Assembly: GCA_050692195.1 (NCBI GenBank)
Contig: JBOGVA010000022.1
Location: 1-33,481 of the forward strand
Direction of reading: 5' to 3'
Length of the DNA: 33,481 bases
DNA from: JBOGVA01 sp050692195
GTDB taxonomy: Bacteria; Actinomycetota; UBA4738
The position numbers were made by a program, and so were the translations under genes. Shown here piece after piece: positions 23,625-31,146 of the stretch (positions within the stretch are counted from its first letter, which is position 1; each line of letters opens with the position of its first letter). The notes beneath the pieces were generated by a model. The model saw only the letters and a program-made list of their open reading frames with translations. It was not told the origin of the DNA and did no database searches.

Positions 23625-24589
23625 ACGGCTTCCGCGCTGCTCTGGCTTCGCTCGACAGTGCCGGCGTCCCCTACCGGCTTCGCAAGATCGACCACCCGAC
23701 CCAGGACCTTCCAGCGGAGGGAGAGCTGGACGTCTGGCTGGATCCTCGGCGGTTCGAGGGAGCCGACGCCGCCCTGCAAGCCGCCGGCTTCAGGCACTTG
23801 AAGGCCCCCGGTCATCCGGGGCACCGCTTCTACGTCGCGTTCCGGCAGGGGAAATGGCTGAAGCTCGACGCCAAGGCCCTCCCCCAGGCTCGGGGCCCGG
23901 CCCTTCGCCGCATCCTCGGGCTGTGCGGGAAACCGCTCGGCTTGGCCATCCCGGCCAAAGCTCGCAGGGCGGTGGGAGGCCGCCGGCCGGTCTCGCCCAG
24001 GAGGCTCGGCCCCGTGGTGGCCGTGCTCGGGCCCGACGGAGCCGGGAAGGGAACCCTGATCTCTTCGCTGCAAGAGCGCATCCCCGTCGCCGTGACACCC
24101 ATCTACATGGGGATCGCCAAGACACGGACGCGAAACAACAGCGCGGCCCGCCCGCCGGCCAAGCCAGTCCCTGGATGGCGGGAGGTCGCCGGCGTCCTCA
24201 AAGGCGCCGTGCGAACCTGGCGGACCCTCTTCCGCGCCTACTCCGCGGCCTGGCGCGGCCACATCGTGCTGTGCGACCGCCACCCCATCGAGGTCCTTGC
24301 CGTCCGGCCGCGGCGAACGCGGGTTGGTGCAGCGACGGAGAGGCTTCTGGTGGCGAGACTCATGCCAAAGCCGGATGCGATCGTCGTCCTCGACGCCCCC
24401 GGAGAGGTGCTGTATCGCCGGAAGCAGGAGCATCCCGTCGAAGTGCTGGAGAAGTGGCGGCACCGGTACGCGGAAGTGTTCGGACCCATGGGCGCCGTCA
24501 CCATCTCGACCACGGGGCCTCGGCGACTCGCCGTCGACCGGGCGTCAGAAGTGGTGTGGAGGGCGCTCGGAAAGCGGCGCGGCTGGTGA
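23621..24589 (+). CDS. Nucleotidyltransferase-like domain fused to thymidylate-kinase-like P-loop kinase
   Basis: A 322-residue two-domain protein. Residues 1-90 (with EGELDVWLDPRRF followed by ALQAAGFRHL) resemble a degenerate nucleotidyltransferase fold. Residues 130-320 are a P-loop kinase: Walker A GPDGAGKGT (137-145), a CDR motif (218-220) as in thymidylate kinases, an Asp-bearing strand in IVVLDAPGEVLYRR, and a lid region RRKQEHPVEVLEKWRHRY. It is longer than a true Tmk (about 210 residues) and its context is a polysaccharide cluster, so the substrate is unlikely to be dTMP. The TTG at 23621 overlaps the flippase stop as TTGA. The next gene overlaps it by four bases. Phosphorylation of a sugar or nucleotide-sugar precursor is an inference. 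Confidence 0.78.
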   Translation: MNGFRAALASLDSAGVPYRLRKIDHPTQDLPAEGELDVWLDPRRFEGADAALQAAGFRHLKAPGHPGHRFYVAFRQGKWLKLDAKALPQARGPALRRILGLCGKPLGLAIPAKARRAVGGRRPVSPRRLGPVVAVLGPDGAGKGTLISSLQERIPVAVTPIYMGIAKTRTRNNSAARPPAKPVPGWREVAGVLKGAVRTWRTLFRAYSAAWRGHIVLCDRHPIEVLAVRPRRTRVGAATERLLVARLMPKPDAIVVLDAPGEVLYRRKQEHPVEVLEKWRHRYAEVFGPMGAVTISTTGPRRLAVDRASEVVWRALGKRRGW

Positions 24590-25809
24590 TCTTCCAGTCC
24601 CTCGCCTCCCTGTTCCTGCCGGCGGACGAGGCACGGCACGCCGTCATCCTCGACGCCGGCGAGCGCTGGCGGTTGGACGAGGCGGCGGCCGCGGGGGCGG
24701 ACACGGTCGTGTGGGGCCGGGAGGCCCTGCGCTCGGGGACCCCTTCGGCGGTCGCCATTCGATGGGCGCTCGCCCGAGAGCGAGGCATCGTCAGGGTTCG
24801 CCGGCGTCCTCCCGCGCCGCTGGAGGTGACCGGAGTCCATCGCCTCCCCCCACCGAGGCTCGCACCGGGGGTCCTCCGAAACAGGCTTCGGGAAGCGCTC
24901 CTGGGCGGAGCGCTCGTGGAGCTGGGCGGTCCCCGGCGGGGCCCCAGGTTGATCGACTGGGCAGCCGAGGCGGCCGGGGCGACCGGCGGCGTGAACGCCT
25001 TCCGTCCGGGATCCGGCGGCTCCGGACTGGCCCGGATCCGGGGGCCGGAGGGCTCGCCGCTGGTGCTCAGGCTGGCCCGTTCGGGAGGGCCGGGTGACCC
25101 TCATCGAGCGGCCCAGGCCCTGGAGCGACTTTCCTCGATGGAATCAGCTCTCGTTCCGCGGCCGGCCGGCAAGGGTCGGGTGAACGGGGTGTCCTGGACC
25201 GCCGAGACCGCGCTGCCGGGGCGTCCTCCCTCAAGGATCACCCAGGACCTTGCCGCGCAGGTGGCGGCGTTCTGCGCGGGGCTGCCGAGAGCGGAAGGCC
25301 AGGCCACCGCCCACTCGGCGGACCTCCTCCAGGTCGCCCGACGGTTCCCTCACTGGACGACCGTCCTGTCCGAGGCGGTGACGGCGTGCGACCAGGCGGC
25401 TCTCTCCGTCCCCGCCCTCATGCGGCACGGGGACCTCTGGGCCGGGAACCTCCTGGCCGAGCGCGGCGGCATGACGGCAGTAATCGACTGGGACGCCTGG
25501 CACCCTGCCGCGCTGCCCGGGACCGACCTCCTTCATCTGGTCGCGATGGAGGAGGGCCGGAAGACCAGCCGCGGCATGGGACGGGTCTGGCTCGCACGCC
25601 CCTGGGAGTCCGAGAGCTACTCCGCCGCTGGGGCCGGCTACTGGAACGCCATCGGAGTCCGCCCCGACCCGAAGCTGCTGGAGGCGGTGGGCATCGCGTG
25701 GTGGGCGGGCCAGGTGGCGGCGACCCTCGCCCGCCTGCCGTTCCTGGCCGGTGACGAGCGCTGGGTCGAGGCCAACGTGGAGACCGTCCTCACCGCGCTC
25801 ATGGGCTGA
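24586..25809 (+). CDS. Aminoglycoside-phosphotransferase-fold kinase
   Basis: A 407-residue protein with an unrecognised N-terminal region (about 1-135) followed by an APH/choline-kinase-like fold. The catalytic loop HGDLWAGN (281-288) and metal-binding Asp301 (IDWDAW) are intact. The segment PLVLRLARS (158-166) has Arg162 where such kinases usually have the ATP-binding Lys, so activity should be tested. GTG at 24586 overlaps the preceding stop as GTGA, showing tight coupling to the P-loop kinase-like gene. In polysaccharide clusters such kinases usually act on a sugar or similar small molecule, not antibiotics (inference). It ends the unbroken run of overlapping genes. Confidence 0.82.
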   Translation: MIFQSLASLFLPADEARHAVILDAGERWRLDEAAAAGADTVVWGREALRSGTPSAVAIRWALARERGIVRVRRRPPAPLEVTGVHRLPPPRLAPGVLRNRLREALLGGALVELGGPRRGPRLIDWAAEAAGATGGVNAFRPGSGGSGLARIRGPEGSPLVLRLARSGGPGDPHRAAQALERLSSMESALVPRPAGKGRVNGVSWTAETALPGRPPSRITQDLAAQVAAFCAGLPRAEGQATAHSADLLQVARRFPHWTTVLSEAVTACDQAALSVPALMRHGDLWAGNLLAERGGMTAVIDWDAWHPAALPGTDLLHLVAMEEGRKTSRGMGRVWLARPWESESYSAAGAGYWNAIGVRPDPKLLEAVGIAWWAGQVAATLARLPFLAGDERWVEANVETVLTALMG

Positions 25810-25855
25810 TCCCGAGACTTCCTCACAGACTTTCGTCGGTGCCCGATTGAGCCAT

Positions 25856-25870
25856 TCGGCCGTAGGCCGA
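25856..25870 (+). terminator. Small hairpin after the kinase-like gene
   Basis: TCGGCC (25856-25861) and GGCCGA (25865-25870) pair perfectly around GTA. It lies 47 bases past the stop. No T-tract follows, so it may only be a pause or processing site. Confidence 0.3.
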
Positions 25871-25903
25871 TGCCTCGGGCGTTGATACCGTGGCCCGCCT
25901 TTG

Positions 25904-28135
25904 ATGATCGGTTCGGATTCGTCCCTCGTTGTGCGGCTCCGCATCGCCGCGAGCCGCATGCTCGCGCTGGTGATCCTGGTCACCAGCAGCTTTGTCTGGC
26001 CCCAGGGAAGCGTCCAGGATGCAACCGCGGCGCCACCCACCGACGTATTCACATTCGGCCCGGAGGCCGACGCCTACGTCGACTCCGCACAGCCCTCCAC
26101 GAGCTTTGGGGCGTCTCGCTACCTGTGGGTTGACGCGAGCTCGGTCAAGCGATCGTTCCTGCGGTTCCAGCTCACGGGGTTGAACGGGCGGACCCTGACC
26201 TCCGTTCGCCTTCGCCTGTACCAGACCGACGCGTCCCCGCTTGGAGGTAGCGTCTGGTCCATGAGCTCGAATGCGTGGGACGAGTCGGTCACGTGGCAGA
26301 CGCGACCCGCCATCGACGGCTCCCTGCTGGGCAGCTTCGAAAGCGTGCAGCCCTCCACGTGGTACGAGCTGGGCCTCGACCAGTCGCTGATCACCGGCGA
26401 CGGCCCGCTGTCGCTGGCGATGGACTCCTCGCACTCCGACGGAGCTCGCTGGGGCAGCCGGGAGCACGCCAGGCCGCCGCAGCTCGTCGTGGAGGCCGTG
26501 CCGATCGAGAGCGACAGCTTCTCGTTCGTCCCCGAGGCCGACACCTACGTCGACTCCTCCCGGCCGGCGTCGAGCTTCGGCACCTCCTCCTCTCTCTATG
26601 CGGACGCCAGCCCGGTGAAGCAGTCCTTCCTTCGGTTCCGGGTCGCCGGGATCGAAGGGCGGACCGTCACACGAGTCCGCCTGCGCCTCTACCAGACGGA
26701 CTCGTCGCCGCTCGGAGGAAGGGTCCACTCCATCACGTCCAACATCTGGACCGAGTTGATGACCTGGGAGACCCGGCCGGCCGTCGACGGCCCGCTGCTG
26801 GGAGTCTTCGGCACGGTGGCGAGCGGCCGGTGGTACGAGGCGAACCTCGGATCGTCGGCGGTCGCCAGCGACGGTCCTCTGTCGCTGGCGATCCTGTCGA
26901 CCAGCTCCAACGGCGCACGCTGGGGAAGCGGCCAGCACGCCGAGTTCCCTCAACTCGTCGTCGATGTGTCTCGCGTTCCCGGGCTGACCCTCGACGGCCT
27001 GAGCCAGGTGGCAGCGCCCTACTTCGGCTCGAGCGACCCCACGTACTTCGCCGCCAACCGGCGCCTGGCCCTGACCGAGGGCGGCCGCATGCTCGCGGTG
27101 TTCGGCCGTCACTCGAGGGGTGTGCAGCTCGCCTGGCGCGATCCGGGAGGCGGGTGGATGACCAGGACGATCGGCGCGGTCGGCAACGGCCTGCTCCTGG
27201 GCGGCTCGGGCACCGGTGACTGGCCCGCATCGATCGCCGTCGCGCGAGACTCGGCCGGGCGCCAACACGCCTGGGCGGTGTGGAGCGGGTCGAACTCCCA
27301 GAGCGGCGCGTCGGTGATGCTTCGGAGGCTGAGCGACCTCGACTCCGCCGAGGGCCCGACCGTGGGGCCGATCGTGGTGGTGCCCTCCGCGGGGATCGGG
27401 AACTCCAAGGTCGACCTGGCCTTCGAGTCGGCTCCGGATGGAAGCCTTCGAGGCTGCATCGCCTGGCTCCAGCGCATCGACGCCTCGTCGTGGAACGTCG
27501 CGGTCACCTGGTTCACCGATCTCGACGCCGACCAGCCCGTCTTTCACGACGGCGCCGTGATCTTCAACTCCTCCTCCGGGGCGCGGATGGCGACCCTCGT
27601 TCCCGTCACGGATGGGCTGCGCATGATCGTGCGAGGCCCCACGGGCAGGCTTCAAGTGTTCGGCCACGACGCCTCGGCACCCCTGGCCAACTGGTGGGCC
27701 TGGGGCAGCGGGATCAAGGTGAGCGGAAGCTCCGTCCCGGGCGGAGTGGCTCTTGGCTCCGGCGAGGTGCTCGCGCCGGTGGAAGGCGACACCAGCGCCC
27801 ACGTGGTAACCGTCCAGCGGTTCTCCGCCGATGGAGTCCAGGTCGCCACCGACCTCCGACTCACCGGGTACTCGCAGCCCTCGATCGCCGGCGACGGAAC
27901 CGACGCCTGGTTGGTGATGATCCGCCGGAGCGATGGCTACGTGGTGTCTCGCAGGTTCACGGCCGGCTCCGGTTGGGACGGGGCGGACCGGGTAGAGATC
28001 GGCCCGGAGGGAGGCGGCAACCTCGCCTGGCCCAACGTGCTTCGCGACGCCGAAGGCAGGCTGCGTCTGCTGGTGCGCGGCCCGTCGGGCGGGACCAACC
28101 GGAACGCGGTCCTGGCCTACCAGCGCCCGGCCTAG
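25904..28135 (+). CDS. Secreted protein with two tandem DNRLRE (CBM96-like) domains and a beta-propeller-like C-terminus
   Basis: Exported protein of 743 residues. A signal peptide lies at about 1-43 (core MLALVILVTSSFVW). Two DNRLRE/CBM96-like domains follow (about 48-198 and 205-355), each with the pattern FxPEADxYVD, then VKxSFLRF, VRLRLYQTD and GARWGS. They are spaced about 157 residues apart and clearly arose by duplication. Residues 365-743 contain repeated beta-rich blades with SxxARDSAGR- and VLRDAEGRLRLLVRG-like segments, resembling a propeller. No catalytic motif was found, so binding of extracellular polysaccharide is the likely role (inference). ATG at 25904 was chosen; a TTG at 25901 precedes it directly, and no ribosome site is evident. 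It is flanked by polysaccharide genes. Confidence 0.85.
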   Translation: MIGSDSSLVVRLRIAASRMLALVILVTSSFVWPQGSVQDATAAPPTDVFTFGPEADAYVDSAQPSTSFGASRYLWVDASSVKRSFLRFQLTGLNGRTLTSVRLRLYQTDASPLGGSVWSMSSNAWDESVTWQTRPAIDGSLLGSFESVQPSTWYELGLDQSLITGDGPLSLAMDSSHSDGARWGSREHARPPQLVVEAVPIESDSFSFVPEADTYVDSSRPASSFGTSSSLYADASPVKQSFLRFRVAGIEGRTVTRVRLRLYQTDSSPLGGRVHSITSNIWTELMTWETRPAVDGPLLGVFGTVASGRWYEANLGSSAVASDGPLSLAILSTSSNGARWGSGQHAEFPQLVVDVSRVPGLTLDGLSQVAAPYFGSSDPTYFAANRRLALTEGGRMLAVFGRHSRGVQLAWRDPGGGWMTRTIGAVGNGLLLGGSGTGDWPASIAVARDSAGRQHAWAVWSGSNSQSGASVMLRRLSDLDSAEGPTVGPIVVVPSAGIGNSKVDLAFESAPDGSLRGCIAWLQRIDASSWNVAVTWFTDLDADQPVFHDGAVIFNSSSGARMATLVPVTDGLRMIVRGPTGRLQVFGHDASAPLANWWAWGSGIKVSGSSVPGGVALGSGEVLAPVEGDTSAHVVTVQRFSADGVQVATDLRLTGYSQPSIAGDGTDAWLVMIRRSDGYVVSRRFTAGSGWDGADRVEIGPEGGGNLAWPNVLRDAEGRLRLLVRGPSGGTNRNAVLAYQRPA

Positions 28136-28188
28136 CTAGACGGACGGGCTCCCCTCCACCCCATAGCTTTGCCGCAAACTGTGGACCG

Positions 28189-28959
28189 ATGACCATCCTC
28201 TGCTACCACTCGGTGCAGCCCGGTTGGAACTCTCCGCTGGCGGTAAGCCCCCAATCCTTCGCGCGGCACGTCGCCTGGCTGGCCAGGGCCCGGCTAACGG
28301 TGGACCTGGACGCAGCGGTGGCGCGGATGGCGCCGTCCGGACGGCTGCCACGAAGGACGGTCGCCCTCACCTTCGACGACGGCTTCTCCGGGATCTTCGA
28401 CCACGCGCTCCCCTTGCTCACCTCGCACCGGATCCCGGCGACAGTCTTCGTGGTGGCCGAGACACTGACCTCGGAGGGCCGCCTGGTCGACTGGGTCGAC
28501 GATCCGCCCGCCAGCCCTCTCGCCGCCGTCTCCCGCGACCAGGTGCTGGAGATGCAGGAGGCGGGAGTTCAGTTCGGCTCGCACAGCTATGCCCATCACG
28601 ATCTGACGTCACTCAGCGAGGAGCAATGCGAACACGACCTCCGACGCAGCCGTGAGGTCCTCGAGGACCTCCTTGGCGCGTCCGTCACGTACCTCGCCTA
28701 CCCGAGAGGTCTGCACAGCGAGCCGGTCCGCCGGGCAGCGGCCCGGGCAGGGTTCACCCACGGCTTCGCCCTTCCTGAGTCGCGACAGCCGGTCGGGCCG
28801 TACTCGGTGCCGCGCGTGGGCATCTACCCGACCGACGGCGTCCTGGCCCTTCGGGTGAAGACATCGGAGTGGTACGTCCCGCTCAGGCGGAGCCGGGCCT
28901 TCCCGGTCCTTCGCCGCCTGGCCGGGCGCGGGCCTGCCCGGGTCCGGCCTGCGGGCTGA
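28189..28959 (+). CDS. Polysaccharide deacetylase (NodB/CE4 family)
   Basis: A 256-residue CE4 deacetylase that would remove acetyl groups from a polysaccharide. Motif 1 is TFDDGF (Asp63, Asp64), motif 2 is SHSYAHHDL (metal ligands His132 and His136 or His137), and YLAYPRG at about 168-174 matches motif 3. No clear signal peptide is seen at the chosen ATG (28189), which begins with MTILCYHSVQ, a usual family start, so export is uncertain. It follows the DNRLRE protein by 53 bases and completes the cluster. Modification of the exported glycan is likely. Confidence 0.92.
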   Translation: MTILCYHSVQPGWNSPLAVSPQSFARHVAWLARARLTVDLDAAVARMAPSGRLPRRTVALTFDDGFSGIFDHALPLLTSHRIPATVFVVAETLTSEGRLVDWVDDPPASPLAAVSRDQVLEMQEAGVQFGSHSYAHHDLTSLSEEQCEHDLRRSREVLEDLLGASVTYLAYPRGLHSEPVRRAAARAGFTHGFALPESRQPVGPYSVPRVGIYPTDGVLALRVKTSEWYVPLRRSRAFPVLRRLAGRGPARVRPAG

Positions 28960-28992
28960 GGGTCTACCTGCAGGCGGCGCATACCCGGCGAC

Positions 28993-29187
28993 GTGGAGGT
29001 GTTACGGCGAGGCAGGAGACGCTGGAATCGCGCAGGAACGGCACCTCCCAGGAAGCAGCAACTCCGGCGAGCCCAACCTATTCAGGTCAGAAAGCGTCCA
29101 GAAAACTCGACGCGGACCTACTTCACCATAATCGACGCCGAGACCGGCGAGTTCATCATGAGCTGGACGCGGCCCGACCAATCGTAG
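28993..29187 (+). CDS. Possible small protein (low confidence)
   Basis: A 64-codon frame starting with GTG and ending in a non-random segment (TRTYFTIIDAETGEFIMSW) that looks like a folded beta-hairpin. The first half is very basic and could be an artefact. No ribosome site is seen, and only GTG codons are available as starts. It fills most of the gap between the deacetylase gene and the convergent HNH gene. It could be a genuine short gene or the tail of a decayed one. Confidence 0.3.
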   Translation: MEVLRRGRRRWNRAGTAPPRKQQLRRAQPIQVRKRPENSTRTYFTIIDAETGEFIMSWTRPDQS

Positions 29188-29196
29188 CTCCACCGC

Positions 29197-30348
29197 TCAG
29201 CCGGCGGCGGCCGACAGAACGGGTTGTCGATCGACAATCTCGCGTGGCGGCCCGGGGCCCGCCCGGTAGGGGGTTCCGTCGTGGCGGAACCAGAGCACGG
29301 TCGCGTCTTGATCGCGCCTCACCGCCCAACCGTACTCGTGCACGAGCCTGTGGTGGAAGGAGCACACCAGGACCAGGTTGTCTAGATCCGTGGCCCCCCC
29401 GCGCTCCCACCACACGATGTGGTGGGCCTGGGTGAACCGGCGGGCTCCGCACCCCGGGAACCGGCACTCCTGATCCCGGTACTTGAGCTGGCGGAGCATC
29501 CACGCCGTGGGCTCCCTGGAGGTCCGCCCCAGTCGCACCGGCTGGCCCTCCTCGTCCTCGATCACCAGCTGCATCCGCCCGTCACAGAGAAGACGCCTGG
29601 CGGTCTCGGGGTGGATCAGCGGCCCGCCTTCGATCTCGGCTCCGCGGTGGTCGGATAGAAGGCTCTCGATCTGGGCGTGCACGACCACGGTGGCCCGGTC
29701 GGGATCGGCGTCTTCGGCGATCCGTGCGGAGCACAGCGCCACCAGGGCGTCGGCCCTTCGTGCGTCCACGTAGTGAGGCTCCTCTTCCCCGGGCATCACC
29801 GGGAGCTGATCGGCCAGTCGCTCCAGGGCCCTGGCCACCACGGCCCCCTGGGCCGCGGGAAGCTCTGCTTGGAGCCCGAACCGGGTGTTCTCCTCGAAGT
29901 ACCACCAGGACAGGGTCCGGGCCCGCTCGGCGTCGCGGGCATCCTCGATGGAGGGGCGACAGGAGAGGTCCGCCTTCCGCCTGATGCAGGCACAGGACAC
30001 CCCCTTGGCCCAGCCGATGAGCCTCGCTTCGGTCTCAGGGGTGGCGAACCGGGTGAGCTCCACGACCTTGTCGATCCCGAGCTGGCCCTTGGAGAACGCC
30101 TCCGCGATCATGGGAAGCCCCTCGAGGGCGTGGGCCGCGGCGATCCACCGGTGGGCCTTCCAGCAGGAGACGCCCAGGCGCATGGAGAGCCAGTGAGCCA
30201 TGTCCCGAGCGCCGGATCCCTGCCAGGCCTCCGCGCGGTCGGCCTCTGCAATGAGACCGAACAGGTCGCGCTGGCTGCCGGAGATGCGCCGATGCAGGGC
30301 GCCGATGCCCTCAATCAGCTCTTGGTCGCTGCGGTCTTGCCCGTACAC
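29197..30348 (-). CDS. DUF222/13E12-type HNH endonuclease
   Basis: A 383-residue protein with an N-terminal DUF222 helical region (about 10-250) and a C-terminal HNH nuclease domain (about 290-350). The HNH residues are Cys295 and Cys300 (CRFPGC), AHH (308-310), Asn324 in DLDNLVLVC, and FHHRLVHEYGW (331-341). The domain is intact, so DNA cleavage is expected. This family (REP13E12 in mycobacteria) is typical of actinobacteria and often lies in mobile or DNA-damage-linked loci. The GTG at 30348 follows AGGTGAGG. It is controlled by a strong promoter whose spacer is an exact LexA box, and it is divergent from a toxin-antitoxin pair. Confidence 0.92.
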   Translation of the reverse strand: MYGQDRSDQELIEGIGALHRRISGSQRDLFGLIAEADRAEAWQGSGARDMAHWLSMRLGVSCWKAHRWIAAAHALEGLPMIAEAFSKGQLGIDKVVELTRFATPETEARLIGWAKGVSCACIRRKADLSCRPSIEDARDAERARTLSWWYFEENTRFGLQAELPAAQGAVVARALERLADQLPVMPGEEEPHYVDARRADALVALCSARIAEDADPDRATVVVHAQIESLLSDHRGAEIEGGPLIHPETARRLLCDGRMQLVIEDEEGQPVRLGRTSREPTAWMLRQLKYRDQECRFPGCGARRFTQAHHIVWWERGGATDLDNLVLVCSFHHRLVHEYGWAVRRDQDATVLWFRHDGTPYRAGPGPPREIVDRQPVLSAAAG

Positions 30349-30383
30349 CCGGACCTCACCTGGTCACGGGGGGAGTAACAGGA

Positions 30384-30412
30384 AGTATATCGAACATATG
30401 TTCGATTGTCAA
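30384..30412 (-). promoter_or_regulatory. Strong promoter of the HNH endonuclease gene
   Basis: On the minus strand TTGACA (30412-30407), a 17-bp spacer (30406-30390) and TATACT (30389-30384) match the main sigma-factor consensus almost perfectly. Predicted transcription start is near 30377, leaving a leader of about 29 bases containing the AGGTGAGG ribosome site. Confidence 0.8.
30389..30406. promoter_or_regulatory. LexA (SOS) box inside the endonuclease promoter
   Basis: ATCGAACATATGTTCGAT is a perfect palindrome that contains the Gram-positive/mycobacterial LexA site TCGAACN4GTTCGA exactly. It fills the spacer between the -35 and -10 elements, so bound LexA would block the promoter until DNA damage causes LexA cleavage. 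Confidence 0.85.
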
Positions 30413-30436
30413 GAGGGACGGTGATCAGATTAGACT
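30406..30436 (+). promoter_or_regulatory. Candidate toxin-antitoxin promoter
   Basis: TTGTCA (30406-30411), a 19-bp spacer and TAGACT (30431-30436) precede the antitoxin gene. The -35 element shares bases with the -35 element of the opposite endonuclease promoter. The -10 overlaps the inverted-repeat operator. Confidence 0.45.
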
Positions 30437-30453
30437 TAGTCTAGGACTAAGTC
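30433..30453. promoter_or_regulatory. Perfect inverted-repeat operator of the toxin-antitoxin operon
   Basis: GACTTAGTC (30433-30441) and GACTAAGTC (30445-30453) are perfect inverted 9-bp arms around TAG. The site overlaps the proposed -10 element and lies 28 bases before the antitoxin start, the usual place for autorepression by an antitoxin/toxin complex. Confidence 0.7.
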
Positions 30454-30480
30454 CGCCCATCTCTTGAGCTAGGAGTGCCA

Positions 30481-30705
30481 GTGGTCAACATCCACGATGC
30501 GAAGACCCACTTCTCTCGGTTGATCCAACGCGTGCAGAAGGGGGAGGAGGTGGTGATCGCCAAGTCGGGTCGGCCCGTGGCCAAGCTGATCCCCATCTCT
30601 GGCCCTGGTGGCAAGAGAACGCCCGGGAGCGCCCGAGGCCAAGTGACCATCTCCCCAGACTTCGACGCCCCCCTGCCAGAAGATATCCGGCGGGCCTTCG
30701 AGTGA
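30481..30705 (+). CDS. Phd/YefM-type antitoxin
   Basis: A 74-residue antitoxin. The N-terminal domain (about 1-45) has the family pattern VNIHDAKTHFSRLIQRVQKG and SGRPVAKLIPI, which forms the dimeric DNA-binding part. The C-terminal tail, rich in Pro and acidic residues (LPEDIRRAF), would wrap and inhibit the toxin. GTG at 30481 was chosen because AGGAG lies five bases upstream; a GTG six bases earlier overlaps that site. The toxin gene starts inside the stop codon. The perfect inverted repeat upstream is the likely operator. Confidence 0.88.
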   Translation: MVNIHDAKTHFSRLIQRVQKGEEVVIAKSGRPVAKLIPISGPGGKRTPGSARGQVTISPDFDAPLPEDIRRAFE

Positions 30706-31088
30706 AGCTCCTCCTCGACACGCATGCGTTTCTGTGGTGGGTGGCCGACGACGAGCGCCTCTCCGGCCGAGCCCGACGGGCCATCGCCGACCCCGGAAAC
30801 GAGGTCTCGTTCAGCGCTGTCAGCGCATGGGAGATCGTGGTGAAGGCTGGTCTGGGGAGATTGGGGCTGCCCGAGTCCGCCGAACGCTTCGTGCCGGAAC
30901 ACCTCGAGGCGAATGGCTTCAGCGTGCTGCCGTTGCACCTTCGCCACGCTCTCCGCGTCGCACGTCTTCCTGAAATCCACCGCGATCCGTTCGACCGCCT
31001 CCTGGTGGCTCAGGCGCTGGCCGAACGACTGGCGCTGGTGAGCGGAGACGAACAGATCCGTCGATACCGGGTGCGGCTCGTCTGGTAG
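30702..31088 (+). CDS. PIN-domain toxin (VapC-like ribonuclease)
   Basis: A 128-residue PIN-domain RNase toxin. The acidic metal-binding residues are in place: Asp6 (LLLDTHAFLWW), Glu44 (SAWEIVVK), Asp95 and/or Asp98 (HRDPFDRLL), and Asp116 (SGDEQIRRY). The pattern matches the PIN group that pairs with Phd/YefM-type antitoxins. The GTG at 30702 overlaps the antitoxin stop as GTGA, a typical toxin-antitoxin arrangement that keeps toxin synthesis coupled to antitoxin synthesis. All key residues are present, so it should be active. Confidence 0.92.
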   Translation: MKLLLDTHAFLWWVADDERLSGRARRAIADPGNEVSFSAVSAWEIVVKAGLGRLGLPESAERFVPEHLEANGFSVLPLHLRHALRVARLPEIHRDPFDRLLVAQALAERLALVSGDEQIRRYRVRLVW

Positions 31089-31094
31089 GCGGCC

Positions 31095-31113
31095 CGCTGC
31101 CCCTCTGGCAGTG
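31095..31113 (+). terminator. Candidate terminator of the toxin-antitoxin operon
   Basis: CGCTGCC (31095-31101) pairs with GGCAGTG (31107-31113), with one G-T wobble, around a CCTCT loop seven bases past the toxin stop. No T-tract follows. Confidence 0.4.
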
Positions 31114-31146
31114 ACCTGGACCTTACCTTTGGCGCATCATCGTCCT

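Noticed and set aside
23621..24589. Housekeeping thymidylate kinase
   Set aside because: The protein is about 110 residues too long, carries an extra N-terminal domain, and sits in a polysaccharide operon.
24586..25809. Aminoglycoside resistance gene
   Set aside because: The APH fold is shared by many small-molecule kinases, the likely ATP-site Lys is Arg, and the gene is coupled to polysaccharide genes.
25823..27802. Minus-strand open frame of 659 codons opposite the DNRLRE protein
   Set aside because: Its apparent internal repeats merely mirror the duplicated DNRLRE domains on the plus strand.
30475..30480. GTG at 30475 as the antitoxin start
   Set aside because: The AGGAG ribosome site overlaps it, whereas the GTG at 30481 has ideal spacing.
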